Below are positions 38,027-46,367 of a DNA stretch of 48,457 bases, piece after piece. Location: assembly GCA_018058135.1 (NCBI GenBank), contig JAGPCK010000019.1, forward strand, positions 1 through 48,457. Reading direction: 5' to 3'. Source of the stretch: Bacteroidia bacterium. Lineage in GTDB: Bacteria > Bacteroidota > Bacteroidia > UKL13-3. The position numbers and the translations under genes are program-made. The notes under the pieces are model-generated. The model searched no databases. It was not told the origin of the DNA and saw only the letters and a program-made list of their open reading frames with translations. The stretch's first letter is position 1. The number at the start of each line of letters is the position of its first letter.

Positions 38027-40567
38027 ATGACGAAACAAACTCTACTTTATAGTATTTTCTTTTTAGCAACAGTACTTAGTTCTTTCGCCCAACGACCGCA
38101 AGGTGGTGGTGGTGGAATGCCGGGTATGAACAACGGAAACGGAGGCAACCCGTTCGGAACTGGCGGAATGAGATCGCCTGTTGGCCGTGTGTACGGTAAA
38201 ATAATTGACGTCTCCAGTAAAGAGCCTATGGAATATGCGGTGGTTACTTTGCTTGCCTTCCAGAAAGACAGTGTTATTGGTGGTGGCTTATCCAAGGCCA
38301 ACGGAGATTTCAGCATTGATAAATTGCCTATGGGTCGTTTTCGTTTGCGTATTCAATCTATCGGATACAAAACGTTGTTTGTTCCCGTTCTTATTACACC
38401 CGCTACCATTGAGCAGGATTTAGGCAACATACGTTTGGAAGTGGATGCTAAAGTATTGAAAGAAGTAAAAGTAGAAGCTGATAAGTCAAACGTAACCATG
38501 AACATTGACCGCAAGGTGTATAATGCCGATAAAGATCTTTCAGCAAAAGGAGGTACAGCCATTGATGTGATGAAGAATGTTCCCGGAGTAACTGTGGATG
38601 CTGATGGTAATGTGGCTTTGCGCAACTCCTCACCTACTATTTTTGTGAATGGCAGACCCACCACATTAACATTGGAACAAATACCTGCAGAAGACATTGA
38701 CCGCATTGAAGTAATCACCAACCCATCGGCTAAGTTTGATGCCAGTGCCACGGGAGGTATATTAAATGTTATACTGAAGCAAAATACCAAACCCGGTTAC
38801 AACGGAATGCTGGGCGCCAGCATTGGTACCAACAACCGCTATGGTCTTAACGGCAACATCAACGTAAAAGAAAGTCCGTTTAACTTTTTTCTATCTTACA
38901 ACCTGAACATGCGCGGCAATTCCAACAAAGGTTTTACCAACCGCGAAAACCTGATGAATGAAGAGGTTATCAGTTCATTCAGGCAAACCAACAACAACAT
39001 GGTACGCAACGCCTTTAACTCGGGTCGTATTGGTTTTGATTACAATATTTCCAACCGCAACACCATTACATTTTCACAAAACATAACCAGTGGCTCCTTT
39101 AACATGGATGATGAGCAAAGCTTCTCTACCGCTGACTCTATTAACTTAATGACCTCCTTCGGTAACCGTGTGAACGATCAAAAAAATGGCTTTGAGAACT
39201 ATACCTCGCAGATTTTGTTTCGCCACACTTTCCCTAAAAAGGGTAAAGAGTTCACTACAGATTTGAGTTACAACAAATCAAACAATTTTAATAACTCCAC
39301 CTTTACAACCAACAACTACAATGCTGGCGGGGTATTGTTACCCGACAATCCGATAGTGCAAAAAAACATCGGTGCAGGCGGTTCAGATATGTTTACCTTT
39401 CAGTTTGACTTTACCAACCCGCTTACCGACAGTTCTAAATTTGAATGGGGTATCAAGAGCAATTACAAAATCCAGCAGTCGGAGTTAACTTCCAACATAC
39501 TAGATTACACTACAGGATATTTTACACGCGATTCCTCCCTTTCCAATGATTACCGCATCAATGATTTGATTAACGCAGCATATGTTACCTACTCCTCATA
39601 TTTAGGAAGTATTGCTTACCAGGCAGGTGTCAGGTTAGAGCAAACACAATTTACAGCTGAATTGCTGGACAAGAATCAAACATTTGAATATGCTTATCCA
39701 AAAGGAGGTAAAAACCTGTGGAATGCAGTATTTCCGAGTTTATATCTGTCGAAACGTTTTACCAAGGGACGTGAGGCTCAACTGAACTTCTCTCGCAAAA
39801 TAAACCGACCCAACTACATGCAAATGATGCCATTCATAATGTTCAGCGATAGGCAAAACTACCGCATTGGCAATCCCGCATTAGCACCTGAGTTTATGAA
39901 TATGGCTGAGGTGAATTACAACCATCCGTTTAAGAAAGGCAACCTACTGTCATCCGTATATCTGAAATACGTAGACAATGCGATTACCAACTATGCCTAT
40001 ACCCTGCCCACTGATTCCAATGTGCTGGTTACTACGTTTACCAATGGCAACAGCAACTGGTCATACGGAACAGAGCACACCTTAAAACTCAGCTTAACCA
40101 AAAAGATGGAGTTTACCTTAAACGCCAATGCATTTTACACTGTTATATCTGCCAACACCGGCACACAGGCATTGCAAAATGAAGGCATCAGCTGGAATGT
40201 GAAAGCCATCGTAAGCTACAAACTGCCCAAAGGTTTTAACACCCAGGTTGACGGACAATATGAGGCACCCCGGATTATACCACAGGGAACCACTAAAGAA
40301 GTATACGCCATTGACTTCTCTTTAAACAAGGAAATAAACAAGAAATTCACCTTCAACTTTACTGTGAACGATGTGTTTAACACCAGGCGCTGGGGAACTT
40401 ATTTCGACACGCCCACCTTTACGCAAGACCTCTCCAGACGAAGAGATGTACGCTTTGTACGCGTTGGTTTTACCTGGAGATTCGGTGAAACAGATGTGTC
40501 CATATTCCGCAAGAAAAACAACCAACGCAGAGAACCCGGTGCAGGCGGAATGGAAATGGATTACTAA
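38027..40567 (+). CDS. outer-membrane beta-barrel protein of the TonB-receptor type (OMP_b-brl_3)
   Basis: 846 residues from ATG at 38027; a longer frame beginning with TTG at 37973 overlaps the haem-binding gene and lacks support. A signal peptide (1-22, SSFAQ), a Gly/Asn/Met-rich segment (about 23-52) and a carboxypeptidase-like regulatory domain (about 57-140) precede a plug-like domain (KGGTAIDVMKNVPGV, ATGGILNVILK) and a large beta-barrel with an Arg/Gly-rich end. Probably transports or displays an unidentified ligand or acts in surface protein handling; receptors of this class often lack a known substrate. It may be co-transcribed with the preceding haem-binding gene (31-base gap). Confidence 0.9.
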   Translation: MTKQTLLYSIFFLATVLSSFAQRPQGGGGGMPGMNNGNGGNPFGTGGMRSPVGRVYGKIIDVSSKEPMEYAVVTLLAFQKDSVIGGGLSKANGDFSIDKLPMGRFRLRIQSIGYKTLFVPVLITPATIEQDLGNIRLEVDAKVLKEVKVEADKSNVTMNIDRKVYNADKDLSAKGGTAIDVMKNVPGVTVDADGNVALRNSSPTIFVNGRPTTLTLEQIPAEDIDRIEVITNPSAKFDASATGGILNVILKQNTKPGYNGMLGASIGTNNRYGLNGNINVKESPFNFFLSYNLNMRGNSNKGFTNRENLMNEEVISSFRQTNNNMVRNAFNSGRIGFDYNISNRNTITFSQNITSGSFNMDDEQSFSTADSINLMTSFGNRVNDQKNGFENYTSQILFRHTFPKKGKEFTTDLSYNKSNNFNNSTFTTNNYNAGGVLLPDNPIVQKNIGAGGSDMFTFQFDFTNPLTDSSKFEWGIKSNYKIQQSELTSNILDYTTGYFTRDSSLSNDYRINDLINAAYVTYSSYLGSIAYQAGVRLEQTQFTAELLDKNQTFEYAYPKGGKNLWNAVFPSLYLSKRFTKGREAQLNFSRKINRPNYMQMMPFIMFSDRQNYRIGNPALAPEFMNMAEVNYNHPFKKGNLLSSVYLKYVDNAITNYAYTLPTDSNVLVTTFTNGNSNWSYGTEHTLKLSLTKKMEFTLNANAFYTVISANTGTQALQNEGISWNVKAIVSYKLPKGFNTQVDGQYEAPRIIPQGTTKEVYAIDFSLNKEINKKFTFNFTVNDVFNTRRWGTYFDTPTFTQDLSRRRDVRFVRVGFTWRFGETDVSIFRKKNNQRREPGAGGMEMDY

Positions 40568-40677
40568 TACCCGTCATCAAAAAAAACTGATTTTTCTCAT
40601 GTAGCTTTTGTGTCGCTATGTCGACAAATAATTTGGCAATACTTCAGCATCGTGTATATATTGCCCTGCAATAAACC

Positions 40678-42408
40678 ATGCATCCATCACTACCCGACTT
40701 TAACCGGCTGAAGAAGGCAATAAAACAAAACCTTCCTGCCACCAAAACCATACGTGTGGCTTTGGCTGCCGATTCCGCCTCTCAGTTTTTGTGTACTGCG
40801 CTTCAGGGATATGCCGCATTGCATGGATTAAAACTTGATTTGTACGAAGCACCTTACAACCAGATCGGCTTGCAGGTATTTAACCCTGCCTCTGAGTTAA
40901 ATGATTTTAAAGCAAAATACATTATCCTTTTTGAAAGCACACAACACCTGCAAAAGCACTTTTACCATACCCCGTTAGCTGAACGTGGTGATTTTGCCCA
41001 ACACCATCTGCAACAAATAGGAGATTATGCTGAAGCTGCTCAACGCAACGGAGCCAAACTCATTTACTACAACTTTACCGATACTAATGACGGTGTCTTC
41101 GGCAACTTTGCCACTAATTATTCCCGCTCCTTCCCTGCTCAATTACGCTTGCTTAATGCGCGCTTAACTGAGGTAGCCTCACAACATAAAAACATGTTTG
41201 TGGTTGACTTACTCAGTATACAAAGCCGCTACGGGCAAGCTGCCATGATTGACCCCAAAGTTTACATACAAACTGATATGGTACTGGGTACGGAAATATT
41301 GCCTTCAGTTGCTAAACTAACTTTGGACACTATAGCTGCCATTGAAGGTACATTCAAAAAGTGTTTGATACTGGACTTGGATAACACCGTTTGGGGTGGC
41401 ATAATTGGCGATGACGGACTTAACAATATTCAAGTGGGAGGACTTGGAGCCGGTAAAGCTTTTACCCAATTGCAGCAATGGGCCAAAGAATTAAAAAACA
41501 GGGGCATCATTTTATGTGTGGCCAGTAAAAATACTGAACACATTGCCATGGAACCATTCGAAAAACATCCTGATATGGTGTTGCGCATGGAAGACATCTC
41601 CGTATTTATGGCCAACTGGGACAATAAAGTAAAAAACATTCAGCGCATACAGGAGATACTTAATATAGGTTTTGACTCCATGGTGTTTGTTGACGATAAT
41701 CCGTTTGAACGCAACATGGTCAAGGAAAACCTTCCGGCAGTTACCGTTCCTGAATTACCTGAAGACCCTTCACTTTACCTCGATTACCTGCTCTCGCTAA
41801 ATTTGTTTGAAACCGCCAGCGTATCAGACAATGACGAAATTCGAACGCACCAATACCGGCAAGAAGCCAAACGTGTAGCCGCACAGCAGTATTTTGAGAA
41901 TGAAGATGAATACCTGAAAAGTCTTGATATGGTAGCTACCGTAGAAGGACTCACCGATTTTAACCTGCCACGTGTAGCCCAGCTTACTCAACGCTCCAAC
42001 CAGTTTAACCTGAGAACTGAACGTTTTACTGAAGAAGAAATGCTGCATTTTTCCAAAGACAGCAACAACAGTATACTCAACTTTCAACTGGCTGATAAGT
42101 ATGGTGATCACGGTTTAATTGCCATCATTATGTTGCAACAACAAGGCAAAGAAATGTTCATCAACAACTGGATTATGAGTTGCCGCGTATTAAAACGTGG
42201 CATGGAAAATTTTACACTCAATACCATTGTTAGTACAGCAAAATCAGTGGGTTGCACAGTATTAAAAGGGGAATACCTCCCAACTCCTAAAAACGGAATA
42301 GTAGAAAATCACTATGCCGATTTAGGTTTCACATTTACTGATAACTACTGGACATTGAACATTACAGATTACACTCCATTAAAAACATTTATTGAAAAAA
42401 AGATATGA
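40678..42408 (+). CDS. HAD-IIIC family (FkbH-like) acyl-activating phosphatase
   Basis: 576 residues. N-terminal SGNH-like domain (about 1-220), a HAD core with catalytic D233-x-D235 in LILDLDNTVWGGIIGDDG, and a C-terminal GNAT-like part (about 400-570). FkbH-like enzymes take 1,3-bisphosphoglycerate and load a glyceryl group onto an acyl carrier protein. The next gene encodes an ACP and overlaps this one by four bases (ATGA), so the enzyme and its carrier are translationally coupled. It is the first gene of an acyl-transfer cluster running to 45251 or 46209. Exact acyl group unproven. Confidence 0.92.
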   Translation: MHPSLPDFNRLKKAIKQNLPATKTIRVALAADSASQFLCTALQGYAALHGLKLDLYEAPYNQIGLQVFNPASELNDFKAKYIILFESTQHLQKHFYHTPLAERGDFAQHHLQQIGDYAEAAQRNGAKLIYYNFTDTNDGVFGNFATNYSRSFPAQLRLLNARLTEVASQHKNMFVVDLLSIQSRYGQAAMIDPKVYIQTDMVLGTEILPSVAKLTLDTIAAIEGTFKKCLILDLDNTVWGGIIGDDGLNNIQVGGLGAGKAFTQLQQWAKELKNRGIILCVASKNTEHIAMEPFEKHPDMVLRMEDISVFMANWDNKVKNIQRIQEILNIGFDSMVFVDDNPFERNMVKENLPAVTVPELPEDPSLYLDYLLSLNLFETASVSDNDEIRTHQYRQEAKRVAAQQYFENEDEYLKSLDMVATVEGLTDFNLPRVAQLTQRSNQFNLRTERFTEEEMLHFSKDSNNSILNFQLADKYGDHGLIAIIMLQQQGKEMFINNWIMSCRVLKRGMENFTLNTIVSTAKSVGCTVLKGEYLPTPKNGIVENHYADLGFTFTDNYWTLNITDYTPLKTFIEKKI

Positions 42409-42644
42409 CATCAGAACAACTCATCAGCGAATTGAACGTACTGTTTGAAGAAGTTATAGACGAAGGTACCGTGAACCTCACCCCTTCCACCACAGCCAAA
42501 GAAGTGGAAGGCTGGGATTCTCTCAACCACATCCAGATTATTGCTGCCATTGAAAGAAAATACGGATTTCGTTTTACACTGGTAGAAATTCAGTCCTTCA
42601 AAAATGTAGGTGAAATGGTGGATTCCATTCTTTCTAAGATATAA
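42405..42644 (+). CDS. acyl carrier protein
   Basis: 79 residues, the usual size for an ACP. The phosphopantetheine site is S39 in GWDSLNHIQ (usual xGWDSL/xDSL). It sits between the FkbH-like gene (overlap 4 bases) and the MBOAT gene (gap 7), so it is a dedicated carrier for this cluster, not the fatty-acid ACP. The carried group is likely glyceryl or a related small acyl. Confidence 0.95.
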   Translation: MTSEQLISELNVLFEEVIDEGTVNLTPSTTAKEVEGWDSLNHIQIIAAIERKYGFRFTLVEIQSFKNVGEMVDSILSKI

Positions 42645-42651
42645 GTAATTC

Positions 42652-44184
42652 ATGGTTTTTACGTCTCTCGCCTTTCTTGTATTTTTCCTTTTTGCCTGGG
42701 CGGTTTATTGGTCGCTAAAAAGCAGCCGCAAAGCACAAAACGTCTTTCTTTTACTTGCCAGCTACTTCTTTTACTGTGCTGCTGCTATTCCCAGAACTAA
42801 CATTCCTAAACTTATTTTAGGTGGTAGATTCAGCGAAGCGTGGCATGAAATGACAACCGCAGTGGCCTCTCATCAAACAGAGGTAATTAAACTGCTGTTG
42901 CTGTTGTGGCTCAGTTCCACCTTTGCTTACCTGATGGCCAAAGTAATTGAGAAAACAGAAAAACAAAACAGCCGCAAATGGCTGATGGTGTTGAGTGCGG
43001 TGGTGCATTTGGGTATACTGTGCTACTTCAAGTACATGAACTTTTTTGCTCAGTCGTTTGTCGATATCGCCAATACTGCAGGCTGGCAAATTGCATTCCG
43101 GCCTGAGCATATCATACTTCCCTTAGCTATTAGTTTCTTTACCTTTCACATTTTGGGTTACACGTTTGACGTCTACCAAAAAAGTTACGCAGCAGCTACC
43201 AACTATATTGATTTCATAACACACGTAGCATTTTTTCCGCAACTGGTAGCCGGACCTATTGAACGAGCAGGGCATTTATTACCGCAATTTACTAATAGCC
43301 GTACTTTCAGTGCTGAGCGCATGGAAGACGGCATCAGGCAAATACTGTGGGGCTTTTTCAAAAAACTGGTGATTGCTGATTCAGCCGCTAAATATGTGAA
43401 CTATGTATTTATGCAGTATGAGGACCAAAGCGGAAGCAGCATTGTTATGGCGGGCATTATGTTTACCATTCAGATGTACTGCGATTTCTCAGGTTATTCA
43501 GACATTGCTTTGGGTACAGCCAAACTTTTGGGATTTGATTTATTAAGGAACTTTAACTTCCCTTTCTTTTCTACCAGCATGACCGATTTTTGGCGAAAAT
43601 GGCACATCTCCCTTACCAGTTGGATTACCGATTACCTGTACACCCCCATCTCTTTTCAAAAACGTGATTGGGGATTGTGGGGTATAGTATACGCAGCCAT
43701 CATCAGTTTTACATTAAGTGGCTTATGGCACGGTGCCAATTGGCCATCTGTGTTATGGGGTTTGCTGCATGGCCTGGCATTGGGTTATGAGGTACTCACC
43801 AAAAAGAAGCGTAAGAAGTGGGCTAAACAATTTAATCCGGTACTTTATTCCGTTTTAAGCGGCCTTCTTGTTTTTATATTCTGGACTTTCGGTCAATTAG
43901 TATTCAGGGCAACCAGTTTAGAACACCTGGGAGGCTTGCTTGCTCAAATGGCTTCAGTAAGTTTATTCACACTCCCCTCACTTGACCACACCGCTCAGGC
44001 TGCACTGGGGTGGGCTTTGCTTATGTTTGGCATTGAATGGTTTCAACGGGACAAAGAGTATGGTCTTTCCATAGGCAACCTCAATTACATGTTGCGTTGG
44101 ACAATTTATGCTGCACTTATTATGCTCATTTTTTCGTCAGATAATTTGAATAACCAAAACGAATTCATTTACTTTCAATTCTAA
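42652..44184 (+). CDS. MBOAT-family O-acyltransferase (AlgI-like)
   Basis: A 510-residue polytopic membrane protein. The family signature is FWRKWHISLTSW with H318 and the catalytic H360 in GLWHGANWPSVLWGLLHG. AlgI-type MBOATs transfer acyl groups across the membrane to polysaccharide or peptidoglycan. In this gene the acyl donor is most likely the ACP encoded just upstream. Residues about 47-80 (IPRTNIPKLILGGRFSEAWH onward) form an extra soluble stretch between the first helices, where relatives usually have a short WDxxF-type turn. Acceptor glycan unknown. Confidence 0.93.
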   Translation: MVFTSLAFLVFFLFAWAVYWSLKSSRKAQNVFLLLASYFFYCAAAIPRTNIPKLILGGRFSEAWHEMTTAVASHQTEVIKLLLLLWLSSTFAYLMAKVIEKTEKQNSRKWLMVLSAVVHLGILCYFKYMNFFAQSFVDIANTAGWQIAFRPEHIILPLAISFFTFHILGYTFDVYQKSYAAATNYIDFITHVAFFPQLVAGPIERAGHLLPQFTNSRTFSAERMEDGIRQILWGFFKKLVIADSAAKYVNYVFMQYEDQSGSSIVMAGIMFTIQMYCDFSGYSDIALGTAKLLGFDLLRNFNFPFFSTSMTDFWRKWHISLTSWITDYLYTPISFQKRDWGLWGIVYAAIISFTLSGLWHGANWPSVLWGLLHGLALGYEVLTKKKRKKWAKQFNPVLYSVLSGLLVFIFWTFGQLVFRATSLEHLGGLLAQMASVSLFTLPSLDHTAQAALGWALLMFGIEWFQRDKEYGLSIGNLNYMLRWTIYAALIMLIFSSDNLNNQNEFIYFQF

Positions 44185-44198
44185 AAAATAACATACAC

Positions 44199-45251
44199 AT
44201 GAAACTCGGAGTTAGAATCATTTTTGCCTTAGTAATCATAGGCGGATTGGCCTGGTTCTTTTTTAACAAAAGTCAGGACAAAAACAGTGCTGTAAGCGAA
44301 GTAGTCACCACACAACAAGTGGATATGAATGCTGCCGGTGCTGTTCAGGAAGAAGCTGTTAACTATGAAATTATCCCGCGGGAAGAGTTGTACAATACCA
44401 AAGACCCGGTAGCCGTTGAAATGCTTGCCGAGTTAAAATCCCGTTACAAAGACAACTTTCTGAAATTTGTATCAGAAGTAAAATCTACCAACGCTAAAAT
44501 GGTTTTCTGCTGGCTCACAACAGAGGTGGGAAATGCAGAAACAATCATTCAACGGGAAGGAAAAAAATTCATTATTCAGTTGTGCAAAGAGAACAATGTA
44601 GAGTTCTTAGATTGCTCTAACCTGTTCATTGGTCACAAACCTGAAGAACTTACTTACTACCCTGTTGATGGTCACTTGAACAAAGAGGGTGCCCGTGTGG
44701 TAGCAGAGGCTATGGCCAAGCAGATTGACAAATTCAGTTCGGTTAAATCTGACAAAACATATACTGATGCAGAGCGTCCTTCAACATTTGGCGATTTTGA
44801 GCCCAACCTGAATGAAGTAAGAGATGGTGGCAAAAACCTCCCTTACCGTATTAAAATCAACTCACAGGGTTTGCGTATGGATTATGATTTGAAGTTCCCT
44901 AAAAAGAAACAACGTGTGTTGCTTATCGGTGACTCCGGCTTCTTCTTTCCTTTCCTCGACAACGAAAAAACAGGTACCGGTTTATTACAGGCCCGCTATG
45001 CTGACAAAGAAATTATTAATGCATCCAATTGGGGTTTCTCCATTGATGACTACCTGAGCATTTGGACCGAAAAAGTAAAATATACTGAGCCTGATATTAT
45101 CCTTTTACAATCAACCGGTGACGATATTGCCGACCAATACTTTACTCACCGCATGCGCTACAGCAGAAACAAAGACAAAGTTCAACCAACTGAACTGGAG
45201 AAAAAATTCTACGCTGTACTTGAGCAAAACGCTGCTAACACTACTAAATAA
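44199..45251 (+). CDS. membrane-anchored SGNH-hydrolase-like protein of the acyl-transfer cluster
   Basis: 350 residues with an N-terminal membrane anchor (about 5-22). Two SGNH-type blocks appear in unusual order: PVDGHLNKEG (D157, H159; like block V, normally C-terminal) and then LLIGDSGFFF (G244-D245-S246; like block I, normally N-terminal), followed by INASNWGFSIDDY. This is the layout of the periplasmic SGNH partners (AlgX/DltD-type) seen beside MBOAT genes, and it probably finishes transfer to the glycan. Lower certainty for activity because the two halves are not in standard order. Confidence 0.75.
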   Translation: MKLGVRIIFALVIIGGLAWFFFNKSQDKNSAVSEVVTTQQVDMNAAGAVQEEAVNYEIIPREELYNTKDPVAVEMLAELKSRYKDNFLKFVSEVKSTNAKMVFCWLTTEVGNAETIIQREGKKFIIQLCKENNVEFLDCSNLFIGHKPEELTYYPVDGHLNKEGARVVAEAMAKQIDKFSSVKSDKTYTDAERPSTFGDFEPNLNEVRDGGKNLPYRIKINSQGLRMDYDLKFPKKKQRVLLIGDSGFFFPFLDNEKTGTGLLQARYADKEIINASNWGFSIDDYLSIWTEKVKYTEPDIILLQSTGDDIADQYFTHRMRYSRNKDKVQPTELEKKFYAVLEQNAANTTK

Positions 45252-45273
45252 TTACTAAATAAGGCTGTTCATC

Positions 45274-46209
45274 ATGAAAACATTTATTAATCAATGTAAA
45301 GACAAGTTAGTTGCATTGTATCCTGAACTGGATGTTATGGTGAACAGCCTTGTTACCAATAACCCTGAATATTATGATGTAGCGGCTTACCCCGCTTCCA
45401 TCATTCAGGGCCTTTGTCCTACTCCTGAACAACTGGACGAAGCCTTGAAAGGGTACATACGCTTTTGCGATACCTTTAAACAAAAGCAACTCGATTTTGC
45501 CCGCAACCTTAACAGTACTTATGCGCATCAGGATTATGATGAGGTAAACCGCGAAGTGTACCAGAACGAAAGTTACATGACGCATACCTACTACCCTGCA
45601 CTGCTGTTCAGCTACCTGTTTTCAAGCAACTACTATGAAATCCTCAGGGTGCTGGTGCAACACTACCTGCCGTTGATTAGAAATACACAGGGCTCTCTCT
45701 GTGAAATAGGTATAGGCCACGGCATGCTTAGCGGACTTGCTCTGCAAAATAACCCTGCCCTTAAGGCTACGGGCGTTGACATCAGTCCGGTGGCTGTGGC
45801 AGTTACAGCCAAAGTATCAGCACAAATGAAGGTGAAACAACCGGAGGTCATTATTGCTGATGCTACGTTGGATATTCCGGTAAAAAACAATGCGGCCATG
45901 ATTTGCGCTGAGGTATTGGAACATTTACCACAACCTCAGGAACTTTTAAAGCAAGCCTATCTTGCCCTTGACAACGGAGGATTATTCTTCCTTACCGCTT
46001 CCATCAACATGGAATCTGTTGATCACTTGTACCTCTTTCACAATGATGATGAGGTAATCGAAATGGTTCAAGAAGCCGGCTTTGAAGTAGTAGAAAAACA
46101 CCTCGCCTTTCTCACCGCTTACAACTACCGAACAGATGAAGCCTTAGCCGCTAAACTCAAAAAGCGCAACAACCCTTCTACCAGTATTTTGATTTTGAGA
46201 AAGAAGTAA
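45274..46209 (+). CDS. class I SAM-dependent methyltransferase
   Basis: 311 residues. An N-terminal helical part (about 1-135) precedes a Rossmann-type domain with motif I at 143-150 (CEIGIGHG), acidic D169 (TGVDIS) and a later EVLEHLPQP motif. Fold is clear; substrate is not. It lies 22 bases after the SGNH gene and on the same strand, so it could modify the same glycan or the transferred acyl group, but independent function is also possible. No terminator is recognised directly after it. Confidence 0.9.
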   Translation: MKTFINQCKDKLVALYPELDVMVNSLVTNNPEYYDVAAYPASIIQGLCPTPEQLDEALKGYIRFCDTFKQKQLDFARNLNSTYAHQDYDEVNREVYQNESYMTHTYYPALLFSYLFSSNYYEILRVLVQHYLPLIRNTQGSLCEIGIGHGMLSGLALQNNPALKATGVDISPVAVAVTAKVSAQMKVKQPEVIIADATLDIPVKNNAAMICAEVLEHLPQPQELLKQAYLALDNGGLFFLTASINMESVDHLYLFHNDDEVIEMVQEAGFEVVEKHLAFLTAYNYRTDEALAAKLKKRNNPSTSILILRKK

Positions 46210-46303
46210 AAGCTTTCTATGTTAAAAGCTATTTAACTCTTTTCAGAAGAGCATCAAAAAAAGTATAAACACCTGCTTTTCAATATAATATACGCGGATA
46301 CAA

Positions 46304-46336
46304 TTTGAAATATCATCTATAGTTTAGAAATATTTG
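46304..46336 (+). promoter_or_regulatory. possible promoter of the repeat-protein gene
   Basis: TTTG at 46304-46307 and AATATTTG at 46329-46336 (one mismatch to TAnnTTTG), spacer 21 bases, ATG at 46368. The 158-base gap to the methyltransferase gene otherwise holds only two weak hairpins (near 46229-46256). Confidence 0.4.
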
Positions 46337-46367
46337 CAAAACTGCGGAAAATGTTGTTGATTTATGA

